Assembly: GCF_030866785.1 (NCBI RefSeq)
Contig: NZ_CP133018.1
Location: 2,108,001 to 2,172,000 of the forward strand
Direction of reading: 5' to 3'
Length of the DNA stretch: 64,000 nt
Source of the DNA: Agromyces protaetiae
GTDB taxonomy: Bacteria; Actinomycetota; Actinomycetes; Actinomycetales; Microbacteriaceae
The notes below the pieces were generated by a model. The model was not told where the DNA came from and did no database searches. It saw only the letters and a list, made by a program, of their open reading frames with translations. Below, piece by piece: positions 24,699 through 33,229 of the stretch. The stretch's first letter is position 1; the number at the start of each line of letters is the position of its first letter. The position numbers and the translations under genes are program-made.

Positions 24699-25442
24699 GT
24701 GACTTCGCCCCTGCCCGCCGCCGCCCTCTGGGACATGGACGGCACGCTCGTCGATACCGAACCGTACTGGATGGCCGCGGAGGTCGAGCTCTTCGCCTCG
24801 TTCGGCCTCACCTGGACCCATGAGGACGGGCTGCAGGTCATCGGCCTGGGCCTCTGGGAGTCGGCTGAGCTGTTCCGCCGGCACGGCGTCGACCTCGAGC
24901 CGGACGCCATCGTGAACCGCCTGACCGACCGGGTCCGGGAGCTCGTGGCCGAGCGCGGCGTGCCCTGGCGCCCTGGCGCGAGGGAGCTCCTGAACGCGCT
25001 GCGCGAGGCCTCGGTGCCGTCAGCGCTCGTGACGATGTCCGTGCGCCGGATGGCCGAGGACATCGTCGCCGCGATCCCGTTCGACGCATTCGACCTGATC
25101 GTCCCCGGCGACGAGGTGACCGAGCCGAAGCCCCATCCTGAGCCGTACCTGCGCGCCGCGGAGCTGCTCGGCGTCGACATCGCCGACTGCGTCGCGTTCG
25201 AGGACTCGCGCGCCGGCGTCACCTCGGCCGCAGCTTCGGGCGCCGTCACGATCGGACTGCCGAACCTCCAGGACCTCTCGGGCACGGCGGCCGATCTGCT
25301 CTGGGACGGGCTCGAGGGCCGCACGGCCGGCGACGTCGCCGACGCGGTCGCGCAGGTGCGCCGCGGTGCGGGCCGCAACCTCGGCCGGGCGACGGATGTC
25401 CCGGCGGGTGCCATGACGGATGCCTCGAAGGAGACCTCGTGA
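24699..25442 (+). CDS. HAD-superfamily phosphatase
   Basis: A 247-residue HAD hydrolase of the beta-phosphoglucomutase/phosphatase type. Motif I is WDMDGTLVDTEP (nucleophile Asp and acid/base Asp), motif II is SALVTMS, motif III is EPKPHPEPYLRA (Lys), and motif IV is AFEDSRAGVTSA. A helical cap lies between motifs I and II. It should dephosphorylate or isomerise a small phospho-sugar or nucleotide. Its stop overlaps the GTG start of trmI (GTGA), which couples their translation. Confidence 0.9.
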   Translation: MTSPLPAAALWDMDGTLVDTEPYWMAAEVELFASFGLTWTHEDGLQVIGLGLWESAELFRRHGVDLEPDAIVNRLTDRVRELVAERGVPWRPGARELLNALREASVPSALVTMSVRRMAEDIVAAIPFDAFDLIVPGDEVTEPKPHPEPYLRAAELLGVDIADCVAFEDSRAGVTSAAASGAVTIGLPNLQDLSGTAADLLWDGLEGRTAGDVADAVAQVRRGAGRNLGRATDVPAGAMTDASKETS

Positions 25443-26485
25443 CCGACACGCAGTCATTCGGCGGACGAGGCGAGCGCAGCGGGCCGTTCCGGGCGGGCGA
25501 TCGCGTGCAATTGACGGGCCCGAAGGGCCGGATGCACACGATCGCCATCGAACCGGGCAAGGTCTTCCACTCGCACAAGGGCACCCTCCCGCACGACGAT
25601 CTGATCGGCCTGCCCGACGGCTCCGTGGTCACCAACCAGGTCGGCGTGGAGTACCTCGCGCTGCGGCCGCTGCTGAGCGACTTCGTGATGTCGATGCCAC
25701 GCGGCGCGGCGATCGTCTACCCGAAGGACGCGGCGCAGATCCTCGCGCACGCCGATATCTTCCCCGGCGCCACGGTGGTCGAGGCGGGCGTCGGCTCGGG
25801 GGCGCTCTCGCTCTGGCTGCTGCGCGCGATCGGCCCGCAGGGCCGGCTGATGTCGTTCGAGCGGCGCGAGGAGTTCGCCGACGTCGCGCGCGGCAACGTC
25901 GAGACGTTCCACGGTGCGCTGCCCGAGAACTGGTCGATCACGCTCGGCGACCTGGCGGAGGCGTTGCCCGAGACCGCCGCCGAGGCATCCGCCGACCGGG
26001 TCGTGCTCGACATGCTCGCGCCGTGGGAGGTGCTCGGCGCCGTCACCGATGCGCTCAAGCCCGGTGGCGTGCTGCTCTGCTACGTCGCGACGGTGACGCA
26101 ACTGTCGCGGGTCGCCGAGGCGATCCGGGCGACCGGCGCGTACACCGAGCCGGCGGCCAACGAGACCATGGTGCGCGGATGGCACGTGCAAGGGCTCGCC
26201 GTCCGTCCCGATCACCGCATGATCGCGCACACCGGCTTCCTGCTGACCGCGCGACGGTTGGCACCAGGCACCGTGCTGCCCGAGCTCAAACGTCGTCCGT
26301 CGAAGACCGAGTTCAGCGATGAGGACGTCGAGGCGTGGACGCCGGGCGCACTCGGCGAACGCGCCGTGAGCGCCAAGATCCTGCGAAAGCGGGTCCGCGC
26401 CGCGAACACCGCCGCGTCGCTCGCTCGAGAGTCCGACTCCGACCCCGAGCCCGCTGCCGACGAGGCGCCGGGCGAACCCCGGTAG
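25439..26485 (+). CDS. trmI: tRNA (adenine-N1)-methyltransferase TrmI
   Basis: A 348-residue class I SAM methyltransferase that makes m1A58 in the tRNA T-loop. The N-terminal barrel (AGDRVQLTGPKGRMHTIAIEPG, FHSHKGTLPHDDLIGLPDG) and the SAM motif VVEAGVGSGALSLWLLRAIG are characteristic, with SFERREEFADVARGN following. It lies next to a HAD gene and PAC2, the usual actinobacterial context. The C-terminal approx. 60 residues are charged and disordered. Confidence 0.94.
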   Translation: MTDTQSFGGRGERSGPFRAGDRVQLTGPKGRMHTIAIEPGKVFHSHKGTLPHDDLIGLPDGSVVTNQVGVEYLALRPLLSDFVMSMPRGAAIVYPKDAAQILAHADIFPGATVVEAGVGSGALSLWLLRAIGPQGRLMSFERREEFADVARGNVETFHGALPENWSITLGDLAEALPETAAEASADRVVLDMLAPWEVLGAVTDALKPGGVLLCYVATVTQLSRVAEAIRATGAYTEPAANETMVRGWHVQGLAVRPDHRMIAHTGFLLTARRLAPGTVLPELKRRPSKTEFSDEDVEAWTPGALGERAVSAKILRKRVRAANTAASLARESDSDPEPAADEAPGEPR

Positions 26486-26557
26486 GCTTTCATCGCCCGT
26501 TCCACCCCTCCCGGAGCCGCCGGCCGAAGGCCGCTCCCACCGAAGAAACGAGGATCA

Positions 26558-27466
26558 GTGCGCTCGTCACTCGCGCTCATCGCCGCCGCCGGCGTCGCCG
26601 TCATCGCGCTCGCAGGCTGTGCGAGCGCCTCGGCCCCAGCCGCGACCCCCGGAGACTCGTCGTCGGCGGTCACTGTACGTGGCGAGTTCGGCGAGATGCC
26701 GCGCGTGTCGTTCCCGACGCCGCTCAGCCCGGCCGAGACGCAATGCACCGAGGTCATCGAGGGCGAAGGCGACTACCTCCAAGAGGGTCAGGTGGCTGAG
26801 GTCGGTCTCGCATACTTCAGCGGTGCGTCGGGCGAGCTCGCGATCGCGAGCGGGTTCGGCGCGTCGGAACAGGTGCTCCTGCCGTACGTCCCGAACACAC
26901 CGGAGGCGTTCAACGTCGCACTCGGGTGCGCACGCGAGGGATCGCGCGTCGTGGTGGTCGCACCCGCAGAGGCGGCGTTCGGCGAGCAGGGCAACCCGAG
27001 CGTCGGCATCCAGCCCGGCGACAGTGTGGTGGTCGTCATGGACGTCGCACGCGCCTTCCCGGGTCGCGCCGATGGCGCTGTCGCCCTGTCCCGCGACGGC
27101 TTCCCGGCGGTCGTGCTCGCCCCGAACGGACAGCCGGGGGTCACCGTGCCGAACGCGGACCCGCCCGCCTCGACGCAGACCGAGGTGCTCAAGCGCGGCA
27201 GCGGCGAGACCGTCGAGAGCGGGGACCAGCTGCTCGTGCAGTACACGGCGGTGAACTGGGCGAGCGGCGAGGTCACTCAATCGAGCTGGGAGAGCGGCAC
27301 GCCGGGCCTGTTCGTGGTCTCCGAAGACGGGAGCGCGCAGGCGCCGCCCGGACTCTCCGAGGAGCTCATCGGTCAGACCGTCGGCTCGCAGGTCGGCGTG
27401 ATCGTGGTGCCCGAAGACGGCTCCGACGTGATCTTCTACGTCATCGACATCCTGGGCGTGGCCTGA
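26558..27466 (+). CDS. FKBP-type peptidyl-prolyl isomerase lipoprotein
   Basis: A 302-residue lipoprotein. A signal peptide ends in the lipobox LAGC (Cys near residue 21), so the protein is anchored to the outer face of the membrane. Two FKBP-like halves follow: residues approx. 40-170 (QEGQVAEVGLAYFSG ... GIQPGDSVVVVMDV) and approx. 205-302 (SGDQLLVQYTAVNWASGEVTQSSWESG ... LIGQTVGSQVGVIVVP). Only the second has the usual spacing, so the first is probably a degenerate copy. It starts at GTG and is followed by pafB, a neighbour found in related genomes. The role is folding of exported proteins. Confidence 0.87.
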   Translation: MRSSLALIAAAGVAVIALAGCASASAPAATPGDSSSAVTVRGEFGEMPRVSFPTPLSPAETQCTEVIEGEGDYLQEGQVAEVGLAYFSGASGELAIASGFGASEQVLLPYVPNTPEAFNVALGCAREGSRVVVVAPAEAAFGEQGNPSVGIQPGDSVVVVMDVARAFPGRADGAVALSRDGFPAVVLAPNGQPGVTVPNADPPASTQTEVLKRGSGETVESGDQLLVQYTAVNWASGEVTQSSWESGTPGLFVVSEDGSAQAPPGLSEELIGQTVGSQVGVIVVPEDGSDVIFYVIDILGVA

Positions 27467-27523
27467 ACGCTCGACGGTGCGCGGCGCGCGTCGACCGCCC
27501 GGTGCGTCGCGCCCGCCGAGCAC

Positions 27524-27529
27524 TATGAT
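27524..27529 (+). promoter_or_regulatory. -10 box of pafB
   Basis: TATGAT is followed by 7 nt and the GTG at 27537. This gives pafBC its own leaderless promoter. Confidence 0.55.
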
Positions 27530-27536
27530 CGCTGCT

Positions 27537-28580
27537 GTGGACGGGGAAGAAGCGGTGCGCCGTGCGCCGCAGGTGGCGGCGGTCGACCGCCAGTTCAGCC
27601 TGGTCCTCGCATTGCTCGCGACGGAGTCCGGACTGCTGAAGAGCGAGATCCTGTCCACCGTGCGCGGGTACGCGGAGAAGTACGTCGAGCCGGGTTCGAA
27701 CACCAACCTCGAACGGCAGTTCGAGCGCGACAAGGATGCCATCCGTGATCGCGGCATCCCTCTGGAGACGATCGAGTCGCCCGACCGGCCAGGCGACAAC
27801 CAATCGCTGCGCTATCGGATTCCGAAGGGCCGGTACGAGCTGCCCGACACCGTGCGGTTCACGCCGGACGAGGTCGCGCTCCTGGGTCTCGCGGCTGAGG
27901 TCTGGCGGGAGGCCTCACTCTCAGAGGACTCGCAGCGCGCGCTGACGAAGCTCCGCGCGCTCGGCATCGAGCCGCGCGAGCCGGTGATCGGCTACGCCCC
28001 GCGGCTGCGCGTGCGCGATGCCGCGTTCGAACCGCTCCGTCGAGCCCTCGACCGGCGGCAGACCGTGCGATTCCGGTACTTCAAGCCGGGTTCGGCGGAG
28101 CCGCGACTGCGCACTGTCGATCCGCTCGCGGTCGTGTTCCACGAGGGCCGCTGGCATCTCCACGCGTACGACCACGGGGTGGATGCGCCTCGGACGTTCC
28201 TGCTCTCACGGATCACCGGACCCGTCGACCCCGTCGCGGGCGCGACCTTCGACGCCGCCGAGCCCGGCGTGCAGGACCGCATCCTCGCCGAGCTCGACGC
28301 GCTCAGACAGCGGAACATCGCGGACCTCGCGGTCAGTGCCGGCAGCGACGCCGAGGTCCGGCTGGGCCGTCGTGCCGTCGAACGCGATGAGGACGCGGGC
28401 GTGATCCGCCTGCACTACACCGACGCCGCGGTCTTCGCCGACGAGCTGGCGGGCTATGGCCCCGAGGTGCGCGTGCTCGCGCCCGCGACGCTCACCGCCG
28501 CGGTGCGCGAGCGGCTCGGCCGCGTGTACGCCGCGCACCGCGACGACACGGGTGCCGCCGGCGATGGGAGCGGGGACTGA
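27537..28580 (+). CDS. pafB: WYL-domain DNA-damage regulator PafB
   Basis: A 347-residue winged-helix plus WYL-domain transcription factor. The N-terminal HTH region is SLVLALLATESGLLKSEIL ... LERQFERDKDAIRDRGIPLE, and the WYL region holds VRFRYFKPGSAEPRLRTVDPLAVVFHEGRWHLHAYD. In mycobacteria the PafB-PafC heterodimer activates the RecA-independent DNA-damage response. Its TGA overlaps the ATG of pafC by one base. The proteasome accessory genes that gave the family its name are absent from the window. Confidence 0.9.
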   Translation: MDGEEAVRRAPQVAAVDRQFSLVLALLATESGLLKSEILSTVRGYAEKYVEPGSNTNLERQFERDKDAIRDRGIPLETIESPDRPGDNQSLRYRIPKGRYELPDTVRFTPDEVALLGLAAEVWREASLSEDSQRALTKLRALGIEPREPVIGYAPRLRVRDAAFEPLRRALDRRQTVRFRYFKPGSAEPRLRTVDPLAVVFHEGRWHLHAYDHGVDAPRTFLLSRITGPVDPVAGATFDAAEPGVQDRILAELDALRQRNIADLAVSAGSDAEVRLGRRAVERDEDAGVIRLHYTDAAVFADELAGYGPEVRVLAPATLTAAVRERLGRVYAAHRDDTGAAGDGSGD

Positions 28581-29560
28581 TGGCTCAGCAGAAGGGCCGG
28601 ACGGCGCCCGATCAGCTCGTCTTCCTGCTGTCGCTGGTCCCGTACCTCCTCGAGCAGCGCGTCGTCGACGTCCCGACCGCCGCCCAGCACTTCGGCGTCA
28701 CGGAACGCGAGCTCCGCGACGCCGTTCGGCTCATCGCGACCTCGGGGCTTCCCGGCGCGACCGGCACCTACCAACCGAACGACCTGTTCGACATCGACTG
28801 GGACGCGTTCGACGACGACGACGTGATCGTCATCGTGCACCACGTCGCGATCGACGATGCGCCGCGGCTCTCAGCTCGTGAAGCGGCGGCGCTGATCGCG
28901 GGCCTCCAGTACCTGTCGGCGCTGCCCGAGAACGCGGGAAGCACGCAGCTGCCCGCGCTGCTCGCAAAACTCACCGCCGGCGCGTCGGCCGAGCCGACCC
29001 GGCTCGCCGTCGCCGAGACCGCGGCCGACGAGACACTCGCGCTCGCCCGGCGCGCGGTCACCGAAGGGCGGCAGCTCGAGTTCGACTACCGCAACGCGAT
29101 CGGCGAACGCGGCCGACGCACCGTCGACCCGCTCCGCATCGCGTCGCTGGGCGCCGATTGGTACCTCCAGGCCTATTGCCACACCCGTGAGGACGTCAGG
29201 AACTTCCGGGTCGACCGGATGAGCGCACTGCTCGTCAGCGATCTGCCGATCGGCGACCACTCCGGTCACGAGTTCTCGGAAGCGCTCTTCCACGGCTCGG
29301 ATACGGATCTCGACGTCGTCGTCGACGTGGTCCCCGACGCACTCCCGCTCATCGCCGATTATCTCGCCGACGCCAGCGCCGACGAGGTCGAAGGCCGCTC
29401 CCGGGTGACCCTCCGACTCGCGCACTACCACGGGCTCAAGCGGCTCGTGGCGGGACTGCCCGGCCTCGTGACCGTCGTCGCCCCGGCCGAGGCGCGCGCC
29501 GTCGTCGCCGAATGGGCGGCGGCCGGTCTGGCGGCCTCGGCCGAGGCATCCGGAGCCTGA
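28580..29560 (+). CDS. pafC: WYL-domain DNA-damage regulator PafC
   Basis: A 326-residue partner of PafB with the same layout. The HTH part is LVFLLSLVPYLLEQRVVDVPTAAQHFGVTERELRDAVRLIAT, and the WYL part contains LEFDYRNAIGERGRRTVDPLRIASLGADWYLQAYCH. The start codon shares a base with the pafB stop, ensuring equal synthesis of both subunits. In its acidic mid-region, WDAFDDDDVIVIVHHV, it follows the family pattern. tatA follows after a 73-bp gap with its own -10 box. Confidence 0.9.
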   Translation: MAQQKGRTAPDQLVFLLSLVPYLLEQRVVDVPTAAQHFGVTERELRDAVRLIATSGLPGATGTYQPNDLFDIDWDAFDDDDVIVIVHHVAIDDAPRLSAREAAALIAGLQYLSALPENAGSTQLPALLAKLTAGASAEPTRLAVAETAADETLALARRAVTEGRQLEFDYRNAIGERGRRTVDPLRIASLGADWYLQAYCHTREDVRNFRVDRMSALLVSDLPIGDHSGHEFSEALFHGSDTDLDVVVDVVPDALPLIADYLADASADEVEGRSRVTLRLAHYHGLKRLVAGLPGLVTVVAPAEARAVVAEWAAAGLAASAEASGA

Positions 29561-29586
29561 ACGCTCGCGACCCGCATCCGAGCCGG

Positions 29587-29592
29587 TAGACT
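29587..29592 (+). promoter_or_regulatory. -10 box upstream of tatA
   Basis: TAGACT lies 41 nt before the tatA ATG. It suggests that tatA-tatC can be transcribed separately from pafBC. Confidence 0.45.
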
Positions 29593-29633
29593 GACCCGAA
29601 CAGACGTTTTTCGGCGAGCATTGGACGAACCCC

Positions 29634-29903
29634 ATGTGGCAAGGCTTCACCGGTTGGCATGCGCTGATCATCCTCGTGGTCATCCTGCTGCTGTTCGGTG
29701 CGCCGAAGCTCCCCGCGCTCGCGCGGAGCCTCGGCCAGTCGATGAAGATCCTGAAGAGCGAGGTCCGGTCGGACAAGGCCGACGCCGACACCGTCGACGA
29801 CGACGGTGACACGCCCCGCGCGAATCGCTCGGCCGACGTGCCGTCGGCCGACGCGCACCCGAAGAAGGCCGCCGGCGGCACGGACTCCGGCACCGTATCC
29901 TGA
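29634..29903 (+). CDS. tatA: Twin-arginine translocase subunit TatA
   Basis: An 89-residue TatA: a short N-terminal membrane helix (ALIILVVILLLFGAPKLPALA), the hinge FGAPKLP and an amphipathic helix (RSLGQSMKILKSEV), followed by a charged soluble tail. TatA forms the protein-conducting assembly for folded Tat substrates. It is followed five bases later by tatC. Confidence 0.95.
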   Translation: MWQGFTGWHALIILVVILLLFGAPKLPALARSLGQSMKILKSEVRSDKADADTVDDDGDTPRANRSADVPSADAHPKKAAGGTDSGTVS

Positions 29904-29908
29904 CGCCC

Positions 29909-30721
29909 GTGACCACCGTGAAAGGTCGCGGTGCGCGCAATCGTGAGCGACGGATGTCGCTTGCCGCGCACCTCATCGAGCTGCGCCGGCGGCTGTTCGT
30001 CTCGGCGATCGCGGTGGTGGTCGGTGGCGTCGTCGGCTGGCTGCTCACCGACTGGTTCGTGTGGGACGCGATCCAGGACCCGGTCCAGCGCGTCGCGGAA
30101 GCGCGTGCGGCCGACGGCCTCGACATCGAGACGGCGCTCACCTTCCCGACGATCGCGAGCGCGTTCGACCTCCGGCTGCAGATCGCCTTCACGATCGGCA
30201 TCGTCGTCTCGGCGCCGGTGTGGCTCTACCAGATCTTCGCCTTCCTCGTGCCGGGCCTGAACACCCGTGAGCGCCGGTTCACGCTGGGGTTCTTCCTGTC
30301 CGCCATTCCACTGTTCTTCGCCGGCTGCGCCGCGGGCTGGTTCGTCCTGCCGAACATCGTCAAGCTGCTCACGAGCTTCGTGCCCGACGGCTCGATGTCG
30401 CTGCTGACCGCGCGCGAGTACATCGACTTCGTGCTGAAGCTCGTGCTCGCGATCGGTATCGCCTTCGTCGTGCCCGCCTTCATCGTGCTGCTGAACTTCG
30501 CCGGGGTGCTGAGCGCTGCGGGCATCATCAAGGCCTGGCGGATCGCGATCCTCGTGATCGTGCTGTTCACGGCGTTCGCGACACCGTCGGCCGACGTCGT
30601 CTCGATGTTTCTGCTCGCGATCCCGATGATCGGGCTCTACTTCGCGGCGTGGTTCATCGCGCATCTGCACGATCGGCGTGTCGAGCGCAGGCAGCGTGAG
30701 GAGTTCGGCACGGCGATCTAG
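29909..30721 (+). CDS. tatC: Twin-arginine translocase subunit TatC
   Basis: A 270-residue membrane protein with six hydrophobic segments. The family signatures MSLAAHLIELRRRLF (signal recognition loop) and RERRFTLGFFLSAIPLFFAG (second loop) are present. TatC reads the twin-arginine signal peptide and recruits TatA. It starts at GTG five bases after tatA, and helY follows. The tatA-tatC-helY order next to pafBC is conserved with mycobacteria. Confidence 0.96.
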   Translation: MTTVKGRGARNRERRMSLAAHLIELRRRLFVSAIAVVVGGVVGWLLTDWFVWDAIQDPVQRVAEARAADGLDIETALTFPTIASAFDLRLQIAFTIGIVVSAPVWLYQIFAFLVPGLNTRERRFTLGFFLSAIPLFFAGCAAGWFVLPNIVKLLTSFVPDGSMSLLTAREYIDFVLKLVLAIGIAFVVPAFIVLLNFAGVLSAAGIIKAWRIAILVIVLFTAFATPSADVVSMFLLAIPMIGLYFAAWFIAHLHDRRVERRQREEFGTAI

Positions 30722-30736
30722 TCGGGCGTGCTTGTC

Positions 30737-30742
30737 TAGGCT
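30737..30742 (+). promoter_or_regulatory. -10 box of helY
   Basis: TAGGCT is followed by 6 nt and the ATG at 30749, a leaderless spacing. Confidence 0.5.
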
Positions 30743-30748
30743 TGACGC

Positions 30749-33175
30749 ATGAGCCTTTCCCCGGCCGAACGGTACGCGCTTTCCCGACAGCAGCGACGGC
30801 AGCCGAGGCTGGGGGAGTTCGCCGCGGAGCAGCGCTTCGACCTCGACCCCTTCCAGCGCGCCGCGTGCGCGGCGCTCGATGAGGGCCGGAGCGTCCTCGT
30901 CGCCGCACCCACCGGTGCGGGCAAGACCGTCGTGGCCGAGTTCGCCGTCTTTCTCGCCATGGCGGGCGACCGCGAGAAGGTGTTCTACACGACGCCGATC
31001 AAGGCGCTCTCGAACCAGAAGTATCAGGAGTTCGCCGACCGCTGGGGCGCCGACCAGGTGGGGCTGCTGACCGGCGACACGAACGTGAACTCCGGCGCGC
31101 GCATCGTGGTCATGACGACCGAGGTGCTGCGCAACATGCTCTACGCCGACTCGCCGCTGCTCGACCGGCTCGCCTACGTCGTCATGGACGAGGTGCACTA
31201 CCTGGCCGACCGCTTCCGCGGCGCGGTCTGGGAAGAGGTCATCATCCACCTCCCCGAACGCGTGAGGCTGGTCTCGCTGAGCGCCACGGTGTCCAATGCC
31301 GAGGAGTTCGGCGACTGGTTGCAGGCGGTCCGCGGCGACACCGACGTGATCGTCTCCGAGGAACGGCCGGTGCCGCTCGAGCAGCACGTCCTCGTGCGGC
31401 AGAAGATGGTCGACCTGTTCGACTCGAGCGGTCAGGCCGCCACGCACCGGGTGAACCCCGAGCTGCAGCAGCTCGCGCGCGCGGGCGGGCGGTCGATCGG
31501 CACGAGGTCGCAGCGCGGACGCCGCGGCGGCGACCGCGGCCGCTTCCACCAGCCGAGCCAGGGCAGCCGCCTCGATCGTCCCGAGGTCGTGGCGATGCTG
31601 CAGGCGAAGCATCTGCTGCCCGCCATCGTGTTCATCTTCTCGCGCGCGGGGTGCGACCAGGCGGTGCGGCAGGTCCTCCGCAGCGGCATCCGGCTGACCG
31701 ACACGGCCGAACGTGAGGAGATCCGCCAGGTCGTCGAAGCGCGCGCCCGGATGCTCCGCGACGAAGACCTGGCCGTCCTCGGCTACTGGGAGTGGCTCGA
31801 GGGGCTCGAGCGCGGCGTGGCCGCGCACCACGCCGGCATGCTGCCGGCCTTCAAAGAGATCGTCGAGGAGCTCTTCCAGGCCAAGCTCGTCAAGGTCGTC
31901 TTCGCGACCGAGACGCTCGCACTCGGCGTGAACATGCCCGCGCGTTCGGTCGTGCTCGAGAAGCTCGAGAAGTTCAACGGCGAGGCGCGCGTGCCGATCA
32001 CGCCGGGGGAGTACACGCAGCTCACCGGCCGCGCGGGCCGGCGCGGCATCGACGTCGAGGGTCACTCGGTCATCCAGTGGGTCGACGGCCTCGACCCCGA
32101 GGCCGTCGCCTCACTCGCCTCTCGGCGCAGCTATCCGCTCAACTCGAGCTTCAAGCCCACCTACAACATGGCGGTGAACCTCGTCGACCAGTTCGGCCGG
32201 GAGCGGACGCGACAGATCCTCGAGCTCTCGTTCGCCCAGTTCCAGGCCGACCGCGCCGTCGTCGACCTCGCCCGCACCCTGCGCAAGCAGGAGGAATCCA
32301 TGGCCGGCTACGAGCAGGCCATGCAGTGCCACCTGGGCGACTTCGGCGAGTATGCGGCGCTCCGGAGGCGGATCGCCGAGCTCGAGCGGCAGGCCGCGAA
32401 GGGCAACCCGACCCACGCGCAGCGCGAGAAGATCCAGCGCGAGATCGCGTCGGTGCGCAAGGCCATGCGCGCCCACCCGTGCCACGGCTGCGCCGAACGC
32501 GAGGCCCACGCGCGCTGGGCCGAGCGGTGGTGGCGGCTGAAGCGTGAGCACGACCAGCTGCAGTCGCAGATCCACAGTCGCACCGGCCAGGTGGCCAAGC
32601 GCTTCGACCGGGTGAGCGACGTGCTCCGCGAGCTCGGCTACCTCGAACGCGACCGGAACGGTGAGCTGGTCTCCACGTCGGCCGGCCGGATCCTGAAACG
32701 CATCTACGGCGAACGCGACCTGCTCGTGGCGGAGTGCCTGCGCCGCGGCCTCTGGGACGGCCTGGACTCCGCGGGCATCGCGGCGATGGCGGCCGCGCTC
32801 GTCTACGAGCCTCGCCGCGACGACCGCGGCGTCGAGTTCCAGTTGCCGAAGGGACTGTTCCGCGGTGCGCTCGACCGCACCGGCGACGTGTGGGCGACGC
32901 TCGACGATCTCGAACGCGACCACCGGCTCGCGGGCAGCGAGCCCCCGTCGCCCGCGCTCTCGCAGGCGATGTGGCTGTGGGCGCGCGGCGCAAGCCTCGG
33001 CACCGTGCTCGAGTCGATCGAGCTCGCCGCCGGCGACTTCGTACGGCTGACGAAGCAGGTCATCGACTTGCTCGACCAGATCTCGATCGTCGCTGAGGCC
33101 GAGCTGGGCGCGACGGCACGCGCCGCCATCGACGCCGTGCGTCGCGGCGTCGTCGCCGACGGCGCGCCGGCCTGA
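30749..33175 (+). CDS. helY: HelY-like Ski2/Mtr4-family RNA helicase
   Basis: An 808-residue superfamily-2 helicase. Motif I is APTGAGKTV, motif Ia TTPIKALSNQKYQEF, motif II VMDEVHYLADRFRG (DEVH), motif III SLSATVSNAEEF, motif IV IFIFSRAGCDQAV, motif V TETLALGVNMPARSVVLEK and motif VI QLTGRAGRRGID. The C-terminal part includes CHGCAEREAHARW and a DSHCT-type domain. A basic Arg/Gly stretch (RGRRGGDRGRFHQPSQGSR) lies between motifs III and IV. Ski2-like enzymes feed RNA into exonucleases. Length and neighbours match mycobacterial HelY. Confidence 0.93.
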   Translation: MSLSPAERYALSRQQRRQPRLGEFAAEQRFDLDPFQRAACAALDEGRSVLVAAPTGAGKTVVAEFAVFLAMAGDREKVFYTTPIKALSNQKYQEFADRWGADQVGLLTGDTNVNSGARIVVMTTEVLRNMLYADSPLLDRLAYVVMDEVHYLADRFRGAVWEEVIIHLPERVRLVSLSATVSNAEEFGDWLQAVRGDTDVIVSEERPVPLEQHVLVRQKMVDLFDSSGQAATHRVNPELQQLARAGGRSIGTRSQRGRRGGDRGRFHQPSQGSRLDRPEVVAMLQAKHLLPAIVFIFSRAGCDQAVRQVLRSGIRLTDTAEREEIRQVVEARARMLRDEDLAVLGYWEWLEGLERGVAAHHAGMLPAFKEIVEELFQAKLVKVVFATETLALGVNMPARSVVLEKLEKFNGEARVPITPGEYTQLTGRAGRRGIDVEGHSVIQWVDGLDPEAVASLASRRSYPLNSSFKPTYNMAVNLVDQFGRERTRQILELSFAQFQADRAVVDLARTLRKQEESMAGYEQAMQCHLGDFGEYAALRRRIAELERQAAKGNPTHAQREKIQREIASVRKAMRAHPCHGCAEREAHARWAERWWRLKREHDQLQSQIHSRTGQVAKRFDRVSDVLRELGYLERDRNGELVSTSAGRILKRIYGERDLLVAECLRRGLWDGLDSAGIAAMAAALVYEPRRDDRGVEFQLPKGLFRGALDRTGDVWATLDDLERDHRLAGSEPPSPALSQAMWLWARGASLGTVLESIELAAGDFVRLTKQVIDLLDQISIVAEAELGATARAAIDAVRRGVVADGAPA

Positions 33176-33216
33176 GCGGGCGCGCCGTCGTGGTCGGATG
33201 CCTCGCCGGGCTCGCT

Positions 33217-33222
33217 TAGGCT
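33217..33222 (+). promoter_or_regulatory. -10 box of lnt
   Basis: TAGGCT is followed by 7 nt and the ATG at 33230, a leaderless spacing. Confidence 0.5.
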
Positions 33223-33229
33223 GATCATC

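Noticed and set aside
28871..32065. Open frame of about 1060 codons on the minus strand opposite pafC, tatA, tatC and helY
   Set aside because: No motifs, extreme Arg/Glu/His composition, and it crosses four well-supported genes on the other strand.
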